Below are positions 1-5,667 of a DNA stretch of 11,356 nt, piece by piece. A program made the position numbers and the translations under genes. This DNA is from Candidatus Brocadiaceae bacterium. GTDB lineage: Bacteria; Planctomycetota; Brocadiia; Brocadiales; Bathyanammoxibiaceae. Where the stretch lies: contig JASEHG010000043.1 in assembly GCA_030018855.1 (NCBI GenBank), positions 1 through 11,356 on the forward strand, in the 5' to 3' direction. How positions within the stretch are numbered: the first letter of the stretch is position 1; the number at the start of each line of letters is the position of its first letter. The notes under the pieces are model-generated. The model worked only from the letters and a program-made list of their open reading frames with translations. It was not told the origin of the DNA and made no database searches.

Positions 1-180
1 CTGAGATTCTTCGGTCGCTTCGCTCCCTCAGAATGACATCTTGGAGGGTTTCTCAGAAGTCTCAATCTATTACGGCCTGAGACCTCTGAAAACCCCCTAT
101 TTATATAATGTCGGGGCAGGTTTTAAACCCGCCCTTACGCCTGCTCTAATCCGCCTGAGGCGAAAAAGGGATAGGAGGGG
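1..180. repeat. Repeat-filled non-coding left end
   Basis: I see no gene in this stretch. Positions 3-37 hold a REP-like palindrome with arms of the ATTCTTC / TCAGAATGAC type around a GCTTCGCTCC core. Positions 79-92 (GAGACCTCTGAAAA) recur at 10795-10808 and, as the reverse complement with one end changed, near 2016-2029. Positions 110-137 are a decayed copy of the GTAGGGGCAGGTTT palindrome that is perfect at 7034-7062. Positions 150-163 are a copy of the TCCGCCTGAGGCGGA palindrome. The stretch follows the 3' end of the PstS-like gene and may contain its transcript end, but no U-tract terminator is visible. Confidence 0.7.
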
Positions 181-1038
181 CTATCTTGAGGGTCTTACAG
201 GGATATGTCTCAGCCCAGCCACTATCTCCTGCCCCTGTGGACTAAGGGCGAAGTCAATAAACTCCTTAACCTCCCCGGTGGGTTCGCCTAACGTGATTAG
301 GTTATAATCCTCATAGAGATTGTACCTGGACGGAAAGGTGTCTCTGCCAGGAAGGTAGCCATCTATGGTCAATACCCTGACCTTTGAAGACTCGTAGCCA
401 TAAAGGGTCTGACCAAGGGCGGCCGATTCCTCCTCCACCAGTTTATTGGTATCCTTTACGGCATTCACCCTTACAAAGGGGAAGACTTTTCTTGTTTCTA
501 CGGTTTCTCCATAGTGGCAGACCTGTTTGGACAGGGTTGTCATGACGCATGGTTCAAGCATCACCAGCTTTATAGGAAGGTCCTTGCCCCCCACCTCCTT
601 CCAGTTTGTAATCTCCCCTGAGAAAATCCTCTTTAGTTGTTCTAAGGAGAGGTTCTTTACCTTGTTCTTTTTATTCACAATCATGACAATCGGGGCCTTA
701 GCAATTACTGCCTTACTACAGCCTTCAGGGGGTTCTGCCATGTTTTGTGTACTGACCCCAATCTTCACCTCGCCATCGGCCACCTTTTTTACTCCACTCA
801 TGCAAGGCCCAGAGGCTATGCTGAAGTACGTACCGGTCTGCCTGGCAAAGGCCTCTGCCAGTCTTTCCATTACCGGGATGGTGCATGGGTCTCCTGCAAC
901 GCTGATTATCTCACTTGCATAGATAGGAATGGTCAAAGACAGGAAGAGAATTGCACTCAAGAGGCCTCGTACCAATGTGAGTAGGGGCACGTTGCAACGT
1001 GCCCCTACATTAGATTTTCCAGAGAAATAACCTAGCAT
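181..1038 (-). CDS. PstS-like periplasmic substrate-binding protein with cysteine-containing ligand loops
   Basis: Predicted 285-residue exported binding protein of the PstS type. The fold signature is the FSGEITNWKEVGG segment (139-151) and the terminal SPQGQEIVAGLR helix (266-277). A signal peptide has its hydrophobic core at about 26-40 and likely cleavage after IYA (41). The ATG at 1038 is preferred over an in-frame GTG at 1065 because AGGAG (1046-1050) lies 7 nt upstream of it. Residues 11-20 are encoded by a perfect 28-nt palindrome (981-1008), in the signal-peptide n-region. The loops that in phosphate-binding PstS proteins carry Ser/Gly/Thr ligands here read GDPC (C52), SGPC (C79) and LEPC (C164), with further cysteines C107 and C174. 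The ligand may therefore not be phosphate; this is inference. No permease or ATPase genes are nearby, so it may act alone. It lies 38 nt downstream of the transglutaminase lipoprotein gene, probably in one transcript. Confidence 0.85.
   Translation of the reverse strand: MLGYFSGKSNVGARCNVPLLTLVRGLLSAILFLSLTIPIYASEIISVAGDPCTIPVMERLAEAFARQTGTYFSIASGPCMSGVKKVADGEVKIGVSTQNMAEPPEGCSKAVIAKAPIVMIVNKKNKVKNLSLEQLKRIFSGEITNWKEVGGKDLPIKLVMLEPCVMTTLSKQVCHYGETVETRKVFPFVRVNAVKDTNKLVEEESAALGQTLYGYESSKVRVLTIDGYLPGRDTFPSRYNLYEDYNLITLGEPTGEVKEFIDFALSPQGQEIVAGLRHIPVRPSR
981..1008. repeat. Perfect 28-nt GTAGGGGC palindrome inside a coding sequence
   Basis: The left arm GTAGGGGCACGTTG is followed directly by its exact reverse complement, giving a 28-nt perfect palindrome. 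It belongs to the same family as the copies at 110-137, 5038-5093 and 7034-7062. It is read through in frame as residues 11-20 of the PstS-like protein, in the n-region of its signal peptide. In the mRNA it would form a strong hairpin about 30 nt after the start codon, which could affect translation. Confidence 0.9.
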
Positions 1039-1076
1039 CTGTTTTCTCCTTTCTAAGAGAAACACCTGTAATGTCT

Positions 1077-2147
1077 CTATAAGTCCTTAAAACTGAACTC
1101 TAGCTCCATCTCCTCGTGGGTGATGCCATCTACTTCCACGTAGGGATAGATAAAAAAATTCAAGGGTTCACCCTTCTGCCTGGGGACTAACCATATATCC
1201 CTGCCGGTGGTAAACTTCACACGGTTGGCGTCATGGGCGCCGAAGAAATATTCCCTCTTATCGGGGTTCTTATCCCCCTCGGAGACGTCCACAGGTACCC
1301 AGCCCTTTTCTCCCAGATAGAAATGGGCCCAGCAGTGATACCCACCAATACTCCCTTGTTTCTTATCCTGAGGCAGGGGGAACCCAATCTCAAAGGTGGC
1401 AGGGACACCCAGGGCCTGGGCCAGGGCAATGAAGAGGGCATGATAATCACTACAGTTACCGTATCGGGCACTGCATGCCCAACGTGTATCACCCCTACCC
1501 CAGCCCGTGCCTTCCTTCTTGTACTCCATGTTACCCAGGACATAACTGTAGGCCTCGGACATCTGACTTAGCGGGTCTTTTCTGGTATCCCTTATCCGGG
1601 TCGCTATCTCCTCTACTTCTGGAATAATGGCCCCCAAACGGGAGGGTTGCAAAAATTGCCCTGCCTTTTCAGTAGGGAACTCAAGGTCTACTTCCTTGCG
1701 GTCCTCATAGCGAGTGGCCCTGAATTTCAGCTCAAATGGTATCTCCTGTGGTATATCCTCGTGGAGTTCAAAAAATGCCATCCTATTACCGTATATATGT
1801 TCCGTGTGCGTCGTATAACGGTAAGGGGCATTAATCTCTACCTTTGATACCTCCTGGTTGTCATCGGACTGGGGCACGGGAAGCCAAACCCTTACTTCCC
1901 TGGCATCCTGCGGCAATTGGGTAATTCTGGCAGAATACGTAAACTCGGAACTCCTTGCTGGCCCTGAACCGTCCCTTCGCTCCGCTCTAGGGCAGGTCTG
2001 GTTCAGGGCTGGCCTTGAGTCTTCAGAGGTCTGTCTTTGTTGAGAAGTCTCCTTACACCCTGACAAAATAGTGGCGATAAGGAGCAACAGCCCCGTAGCG
2101 AGCGAAGCGAATCCAAAAGATGTACAAAATAATCGGAATCCGGTCAT
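1077..2147 (-). CDS. Transglutaminase-like (Transglut_core) lipoprotein
   Basis: Predicted 356-residue lipoprotein with a papain-like transglutaminase core. The signal peptide ends in the lipobox LSGC with lipidated Cys31, so the protein should be anchored to a membrane facing the periplasm. The domain shows the catalytic triad: Cys232 in GNCSDYHALF, His271 in GGYHCWAHFYL and Asp287 in WVPVDVSEGD. Residues about 65-165 form a beta-rich region typical of the N-terminal part of such proteins. Bacterial members are usually thought to be peptidases or amidases rather than cross-linkers; the substrate here is unknown. The linker after the lipobox (about 32-68) is low in complexity, and residues 47-63 are encoded by a 49-nt palindrome. 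Residues 12-18 derive from a REP-like GCTTCGCTCGC sequence. The start is the ATG at 2147; its Shine-Dalgarno sequence is weak (AAAGG, 3 nt away). It is the first gene of a probable pair with the PstS-like gene. Confidence 0.85.
   Translation of the reverse strand: MTGFRLFCTSFGFASLATGLLLLIATILSGCKETSQQRQTSEDSRPALNQTCPRAERRDGSGPARSSEFTYSARITQLPQDAREVRVWLPVPQSDDNQEVSKVEINAPYRYTTHTEHIYGNRMAFFELHEDIPQEIPFELKFRATRYEDRKEVDLEFPTEKAGQFLQPSRLGAIIPEVEEIATRIRDTRKDPLSQMSEAYSYVLGNMEYKKEGTGWGRGDTRWACSARYGNCSDYHALFIALAQALGVPATFEIGFPLPQDKKQGSIGGYHCWAHFYLGEKGWVPVDVSEGDKNPDKREYFFGAHDANRVKFTTGRDIWLVPRQKGEPLNFFIYPYVEVDGITHEEMELEFSFKDL
1961..2009. repeat. 49-nt palindromic element in the transglutaminase-lipoprotein linker
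   Basis: Ten-base arms GCCCTGAACC (1961-1970) and GGTTCAGGGC (2000-2009) are exact reverse complements. Between them are a CTTCGCTCCGCTC motif and AGGGCAGG. The arm motif CCCTGAACC also occurs in the centre of the composite palindrome at 5038-5093, and CCCTGAACC lies in the small palindrome at 2258-2274. The element is translated as residues 47-63 of the lipoprotein, between its membrane anchor and first folded domain. Confidence 0.75.
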
Positions 2148-2448
2148 AAACCTTTACTATAGGATTGTAGGTTTTATTTGAAACTTGCCCCAGGCGATAA
2201 CGAGGGGGCGGAGAGACAGGGCCCGTAAACGAAAAAGAAACGAGAAAGGCCCCTTATTCCCCTGAACCAGGGGAGACTAGGAGGGGATTCAGGTAAAACC
2301 TCTGGAGGAAAAGTTGGGGAAGGGGTTAGAATTCCGGGTCCCGAACTTCGGACTGCAGACTATGCCGGGCAGGGAGATTGCTTCTCCGCCTGAGGCGGAC
2401 TCGCAATGACACGATTCGTAATGTACACCCTGGAATTCCATTGCCGGG
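2148..2448. other. Repeat-bearing spacer between HEPN gene and transglutaminase gene
   Basis: I find no gene in these 301 bases. Contents: a perfect small hairpin at 2258-2274 (TCCCCTG, loop AAC, CAGGGGA); a nested palindrome at 2374-2411 (own entry); and a purine-rich stretch around 2195-2300. TGCCGGGC occurs at both 2363-2370 and 2442-2449, and GAATTCC at about 2329 and 2432. The promoter of the transglutaminase unit should lie in its left part, but I could not pick a convincing -35/-10 pair. No MNT-type nucleotidyltransferase partner for the HEPN gene is present here. Confidence 0.6.
2374..2411. repeat. Nested palindrome: TCCGCCTGAGGCGGA inside REP-like arms
   Basis: The outer arms GAGATTGCTTC (2374-2384) and CTCGCAATGACA (2400-2411) match the widespread REP-like sequence in which GAGATTGCTTCGCTCGCAATGAC is normally continuous. 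Here the centre is filled by the 15-nt palindrome TCCGCCTGAGGCGGA (2385-2399), which also occurs alone at 11335-11349 and in variants at 150-163 and 11221-11235. A parallel arrangement with different outer arms lies at 7564-7596. Confidence 0.8.
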
Positions 2449-2841
2449 CTACCTGGCTGTCTCCTTCACCTTGTTGATTATCTCCCATGCCACGTCCAGA
2501 TACCCTTTTATCTCCTCCCCTGTGGGTTCTGAATATTCGGAGGCAGGAAAGAGGTTATCCAGATAGTAACAGTTCATACCCTGACAGGGCGGGAGGTATT
2601 TCTCAAAGGTCTTGTCATACCTGCATGCCTCTTTAAGGAGGCTAACTACGTCATGGGTATCCCCCGGCGTAGCCCCCTTCAGGAGGAGGTAGCCCTTGAG
2701 GTATTTCTCCACCGTCTGGTGGACATGGAGCCCTATTATGTCCGTATAGCCCTCCTCATCGTAAAGGGAGACGGCGCTCTCCATGTGATGGGCCCCCTTG
2801 GCAAACCATAACCCGGCTGGCTTATTTATGCCTGATTCCAC
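2449..2841 (-). CDS. HEPN-domain protein (orphan, without MNT partner)
   Basis: A 130-residue protein resembling the small HEPN family: helical, with the core pattern HVHQTVEKYLKGYLLLKG followed by GDTHDVVSLLKEA. HEPN proteins are often RNases or RNA-binding toxins paired with an MNT nucleotidyltransferase; no MNT gene is adjacent, so a toxin role is not supported. I place the start at the GTG at 2841. It has a purine-rich Shine-Dalgarno tract AGAGGAAAGG (2848-2857), it gives the usual family length, and the HEPN similarity starts just after it. The frame stays open to 3018, but the extra N-terminal 59 residues look random, and a TATAAT-like -10 box (2909-2914) lies inside that extension. The gene is divergent from the HAD gene. 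Confidence 0.75.
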   Translation of the reverse strand: MESGINKPAGLWFAKGAHHMESAVSLYDEEGYTDIIGLHVHQTVEKYLKGYLLLKGATPGDTHDVVSLLKEACRYDKTFEKYLPPCQGMNCYYLDNLFPASEYSEPTGEEIKGYLDVAWEIINKVKETAR

Positions 2842-2847
2842 CGCACC

Positions 2848-2857
2848 CCTTTCCTCT
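2848..2857 (-). promoter_or_regulatory. Ribosome binding site that decides the HEPN start
   Basis: On the minus strand the sequence reads AGAGGAAAGG followed by GGTGCG and the GTG start at 2841. It favours this start over the upstream in-frame ATG at 2877 and the more distant start at 3018, neither of which has a comparable site. Confidence 0.6.
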
Positions 2858-2908
2858 GTCACGTTCAGGACGGGCATTAGCACCCATCTATATAAACCTT
2901 TGTCGTCA

Positions 2909-2914
2909 ATTATA
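2909..2914 (-). promoter_or_regulatory. Possible -10 box for the HEPN gene
   Basis: A perfect TATAAT on the minus strand lies about 70 nt upstream of the proposed GTG start. No good -35 box is found 16-18 nt further upstream (only a T-rich run), so the call is tentative. Confidence 0.3.
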
Positions 2915-3106
2915 CACATGACGTAATAAAAAAAGCTAGCCCCTTCAAGCCTTAAAGGATTTAATATTGCCCTGGAGGAGTGCCTGTGCTTATACTTCAA
3001 GAAATCCCTCCACCACACAAATTAGTGGATTTGGCAGTTTTAAAAAGGAGAGAAAAGAGGTAAAATAATCCTAGTGTGTGGCATTACTAAATATGAGGAT
3101 AGAGGG

Positions 3107-3709
3107 TTGAGTATAAAAGGCATTATTTTTGATATGGACGGTACTATCACGGAATGTGATGTGGACTTTGAGGCCGTAAGGAGGGAGGCTGACATACCCA
3201 ATGTGCCTATCCTTGAATATATGGAGGGATTAGAAGAACAAAAGCGGAGAGGGGTCCTGGCCGTCCTTGAAAAGCACGAGGCAAGGGCAGCCGGGACTTC
3301 CAGACTCAGGAAAGGCGTAGTGGAGATACTGGAGGACCTGAGGAAGAAGGGCATAAAGACTGCCCTCCTGACCCGCAACTCCCGCCGCTCTGTAAAGACC
3401 ATCCTTAAGAGACATAATCTGAAGTTTGACGTGGTGGTGTCCAGGGACGATGCCCCCCCAAAACCCTCTCCCCAACCAGTACTACTCATCAGTAAGAAAC
3501 TGGGTCTAAAACCGGAGGAGCTATTAGTGGTAGGAGACTTCCACTTTGACGTCCAGGCAGGCAGGGCTGCGGGGGCCAAGACGGCCTTCCTCCTCAACAG
3601 CACTCATCGCCCACCTCAGGAGGCTGATTACCACCTCCACCGCTTGGAGGAATTACTGCAGATTGTTGAAAATCCGCCATCTTTGGGGCGGGTGGGGACT
3701 TCAGGGTGA
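3107..3709 (+). CDS. HAD-superfamily hydrolase (phosphoglycolate phosphatase-like)
   Basis: A 200-residue HAD phosphatase. Motif I is FDMDGT near the N-terminus, with both aspartates; motif II is LLTRNS; motif III is the lysine in PPKPSPQP; motif IV is VVGDFHFDV. A small helical cap lies between motifs I and II (about residues 18-65), as in subfamily IA. Members dephosphorylate small phosphate esters; the substrate cannot be told from sequence. The TTG at 3107 is chosen because GAGG lies 8 nt upstream (3095-3098) and it gives the usual short lead-in to motif I (start, Ser, Ile, Lys, Gly, Ile, Ile, Phe, Asp). An in-frame GTG at 3074 would add 11 residues. The 3' end overlaps the next gene by 4 nt (GTGA), suggesting translational coupling. 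Confidence 0.88.
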   Translation: MSIKGIIFDMDGTITECDVDFEAVRREADIPNVPILEYMEGLEEQKRRGVLAVLEKHEARAAGTSRLRKGVVEILEDLRKKGIKTALLTRNSRRSVKTILKRHNLKFDVVVSRDDAPPKPSPQPVLLISKKLGLKPEELLVVGDFHFDVQAGRAAGAKTAFLLNSTHRPPQEADYHLHRLEELLQIVENPPSLGRVGTSG

Positions 3710-4485
3710 ATAAAATCCTATTCAGTAGAAAGTACGCCTTAGGCGGAGTGGACAGCAGACAGGTCTTTCCCTGCCTACTGCCTACTGCCTACTATCTACT
3801 GCTTTTTGTGGTATGGACAGTCTTTGTATCCTCTTCACCCCTTGAAGCCCAGTCCACCTCGGGCGGAAGGGACCTGGGGTCTGTACTGGACGAGATGGAG
3901 AAGGCCAACCAGAGCTTTGTAAGCATGGAGGCAGAGGTTATCTACACCAGGAGTATCTTCCTGCTGGAGGAAGAAGAGGTTTCTGATGGAAAGGTATACT
4001 ACCAGAAACCGAAGAAGCTCCACATGGAATTTAAACCTCCGAGGGACGAGGTGGACATCACTGATGGGGAATACCTCTGGGTCTATCATCCCCAGGTCAA
4101 GCAGGTAGAAAAGTACCGCCTGGGCGGTAGCACCGCAGGCGAAGGAGAGACCAAGGAACTGGACTTCTTCCAGTTCGGATACGAGGGTTCTGTAAGAAAG
4201 GCCAAAGAGAATTACGTTATAGAGCTAGTCTCTGGGAGTGGGGGAGACGTGCCCTATGTCCTCAAACTCACCCCAAAGGGGATGGAGCCTCCCCCACAGT
4301 ATATGGAGATAAGACTATGGGTGGAGGAAGGGCTGTGGCTCCCCATCAGGATGGAGCTATACGAGAGCGGGGGAGAGGTGATAAACCGCATTGAACTACG
4401 AGATATAAAGCTAAACAGGCCCCTCAAGGAGGCACTCTTTCAGTTCGCCCTCCCGGAGGGGGTGGAAGTGGTAGAGCCTCTTTAG
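3706..4485 (+). CDS. LolA-like periplasmic lipoprotein carrier or sorting protein
   Basis: A 259-residue exported protein of the LolA-like fold. The conserved progression is visible: a helical start (LDEMEKANQSFVSMEAEV, 61-78), GKVYYQKPKKLHMEFKPP (95-112), then GEYLWVYHPQVKQVEKY (121-137), and a C-terminal IELRDIKLNRPLKEALFQFALPEGVEVV. LolA family members carry lipoproteins across the periplasm; divergent LolA-like proteins may have other lipid-related roles, so the exact job is uncertain. The start GTG overlaps the HAD gene stop (GTGA). The signal peptide is unusually long, with its core at about 24-43 and likely cleavage after LEA (48). Part of it (about residues 10-31) is encoded by a TCCGCCTGAGGCGGA-like palindrome variant and a 7-bp periodic repeat (3771-3802), giving CLLPTAYYLLL. 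The repeat therefore supplies part of the hydrophobic core. Confidence 0.82.
   Translation: MNKILFSRKYALGGVDSRQVFPCLLPTAYYLLLFVVWTVFVSSSPLEAQSTSGGRDLGSVLDEMEKANQSFVSMEAEVIYTRSIFLLEEEEVSDGKVYYQKPKKLHMEFKPPRDEVDITDGEYLWVYHPQVKQVEKYRLGGSTAGEGETKELDFFQFGYEGSVRKAKENYVIELVSGSGGDVPYVLKLTPKGMEPPPQYMEIRLWVEEGLWLPIRMELYESGGEVINRIELRDIKLNRPLKEALFQFALPEGVEVVEPL
3734..3803. repeat. Palindrome remnant plus heptanucleotide array inside the LolA-like signal-peptide region
   Basis: ACGCCTTAGGCGGA at 3734-3747 is a variant of the TCCGCCTGAGGCGGA family. From 3748 the sequence keeps a 7-bp register: GTGGACA, GCAGACA, GGTCTTT, CCCTGCC, TACTGCC, TACTGCC, TACTATC, TACTGCT. The last five units are clear; the first three look like a decayed inverted arm. 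The whole segment is translated in frame. Confidence 0.8.
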
Positions 4486-4511
4486 AGATGATGGCTGCCC
4501 TGGGAAAAGGC

Positions 4512-4540
4512 TTGTAATCTCCTGCATGTGAAAATATAAT
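4512..4540 (+). promoter_or_regulatory. Sigma70-type promoter of the ferritin-like genes
   Basis: TTGTAA (4512-4517, 4 of 6 match to TTGACA) is separated by 17 nt from a perfect TATAAT (4535-4540). Transcription would start near 4547, leaving a leader of roughly 78 nt before the ATG at 4625. The leader starts with a CCGCTCCAGGCGGA sequence (4551-4564) resembling a decayed repeat. It also contains a second TTGTATAC (4588-4595; the first is at 4543-4550). Confidence 0.6.
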
Positions 4541-4624
4541 TTTTGTATACCGCTCCAGGCGGACGAACGTTCTTTTCCTCGTCAAAGTTGTATACTCCAT
4601 ACCTTTGAGAAGGGAGCAAGAGAG

Positions 4625-5041
4625 ATGGACAAGAAAAAGGTCGTAGAAATCCTCAACAAGGCCCTCACTGAAGAACTCGGCGCCCTTATTCAATACATGC
4701 AGCATCATTATCTTTATGAAGGGGCCAATTTCGTATGTGTGAGCGAATTTATGAAGGAGTTGAGCATGACGGAGATGGACCACGCCTACAAACTGGGGGA
4801 GAGGATAGCAACGCTGGATGGGATTCCCACCACCAAACCAGGAGAGATAAAGGTCCCAAAGAAGAGCATAGATATGCTCAAGGTAAACCTGCAGGACGAA
4901 CTGGCGGCCATTGAAAACTACAAGAAGTGGATTAACGAGGTGGCCGCCCTGGGAGACCCTGTGAGCCGCCTCATGCTTGAAAAGATTCTCGGGGATGAGG
5001 AAGAACATGCCCATAAGCTGGAGATGCTACTAGCCCAGTAG
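4625..5041 (+). CDS. Bacterioferritin-like di-iron four-helix-bundle protein
   Basis: A 138-residue ferritin-like protein. The six di-iron ligands of bacterioferritin line up almost residue for residue: Glu17 (EELGALIQY), Glu50 and His53 (TEMDHAYKL), Glu92 (DELAAIENY), Glu127 and His130 (EEHAHKL). Met51 in the EMxH motif matches the heme-ligating methionine of E. coli Bfr, so heme binding is possible. The protein is about 20 residues shorter than Bfr and lacks the C-terminal fifth helix, so a full 24-mer cage is doubtful. The likely role is oxidising and sequestering ferrous iron or consuming peroxide. AAGGGAG at 4610-4616 is the Shine-Dalgarno sequence. It has its own promoter and is followed by a second ferritin-like gene. 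Its TAG stop (5039-5041) is the TAG of a GTAGGGGC repeat arm. Confidence 0.85.
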   Translation: MDKKKVVEILNKALTEELGALIQYMQHHYLYEGANFVCVSEFMKELSMTEMDHAYKLGERIATLDGIPTTKPGEIKVPKKSIDMLKVNLQDELAAIENYKKWINEVAALGDPVSRLMLEKILGDEEEHAHKLEMLLAQ

Positions 5042-5093
5042 GGGCAGGTACAAGACTTGCCCTGAACCAGCACGGTTGAGGGCCTGCCCCTAC
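5038..5093. repeat. Composite palindrome between the two ferritin-like genes
   Basis: The outer arms GTAGGGGCAGG (5038-5048) and CCTGCCCCTAC (5083-5093) are exact complements. Inside are CCCTGAACC (about 5060-5068) and GGTTGAGGG (about 5074-5082), which pair with one mismatch. The element thus combines the GTAGGGGC family with the CCCTGAACC family seen at 1961-2009. It supplies the stop codon of the upstream gene and ends 1 nt before the ATG of the next one. In mRNA it would be a strong intercistronic hairpin. Confidence 0.8.
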
Positions 5094-5094
5094 A

Positions 5095-5601
5095 ATGGAC
5101 AAAGGGATGGATAAAAATGGGGTAATCAAGATTATTGAAGATGCCATCGGGGAGGAGATAAAGGCCAGAGATTTCTACAAGTCCATCATGGCCCAGCTCC
5201 CCAACAAGGGGGCCCAGCTGAAACTGGACGTGATGGCCAAGGCAGAGGACGAGCACAGGCGAATCCTCTCCGGTTTATACGCCAGGCTAGCAGGGAAAAA
5301 ATACACCCCACCCATGGAGAAAAAAGAGGGCTACATAAGGATAGAGGTGCCCAGGCGGGACGCAAGGCTAGCCGACGTAGTAAAGGTCATCTGCGAGGCC
5401 GAGGAAAGGGCCTATCAATTCTACAAGGACGCCGCAGACAAGGTAGAAGACCCGGAGGAGAAAAAGACCTTCCTCAAACTGGCCCAGATGGAGAAAGGCC
5501 ACGAGGAGCACTTCAAGGAGGAATATCACACCCTCGTGGAGGACGCCTCCATAAGATTCGCCGATGAGGAAATCCCCTGGATGATTGAGGCCATGGAGTA
5601 A
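5095..5601 (+). CDS. Rubrerythrin-type ferritin-like di-iron protein without rubredoxin domain
   Basis: A 168-residue protein with two ExxAxxFY / ExxH half-sites typical of the rubrerythrin (erythrin) branch: Glu21 (EIKARDFY), Glu51-His54 (EDEHRR), Glu103 (EERAYQFY) and Glu133-His136 (EKGHEEHF). No C-terminal CxxC rubredoxin module exists, so it resembles sulerythrin-like or other stand-alone ferritin-like proteins. The role is probably peroxide reduction or iron handling. The start is uncertain: the ATG at 5095 lies 1 nt after a repeat and has no normal Shine-Dalgarno sequence, while the ATG at 5107 follows AAAGGG without spacing. The repeat may have displaced the original leader. It is probably cotranscribed with the bacterioferritin-like gene 53 nt upstream. 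Confidence 0.85.
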   Translation: MDKGMDKNGVIKIIEDAIGEEIKARDFYKSIMAQLPNKGAQLKLDVMAKAEDEHRRILSGLYARLAGKKYTPPMEKKEGYIRIEVPRRDARLADVVKVICEAEERAYQFYKDAADKVEDPEEKKTFLKLAQMEKGHEEHFKEEYHTLVEDASIRFADEEIPWMIEAME

Positions 5602-5667
5602 TAGGTCCTTGATGATGGAAGAGGGCTGCATATCCAGCCAGATTGCATAGTCTCTCCCCCTTGTGGT

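Noticed and set aside
1217..1571. Open frames on both strands overlapping the transglutaminase core
   Set aside because: The lipoprotein frame carries the full catalytic triad and explains the region; the others lack family features.
2195..2300. Possible riboswitch or structured RNA in the purine-rich spacer
   Set aside because: I could match no known aptamer consensus and found only one short hairpin.
2842..3018. N-terminal extension of the HEPN frame
   Set aside because: It has no HEPN similarity, no ribosome binding site at its start, contains a possible -10 box, and would make the protein much longer than the family.
3031..3066. TTGGCA (3031-3036) and TAAAAT (3061-3066) as a promoter for the HAD gene
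   Set aside because: The spacing is 24 nt, too long for a sigma70 promoter.
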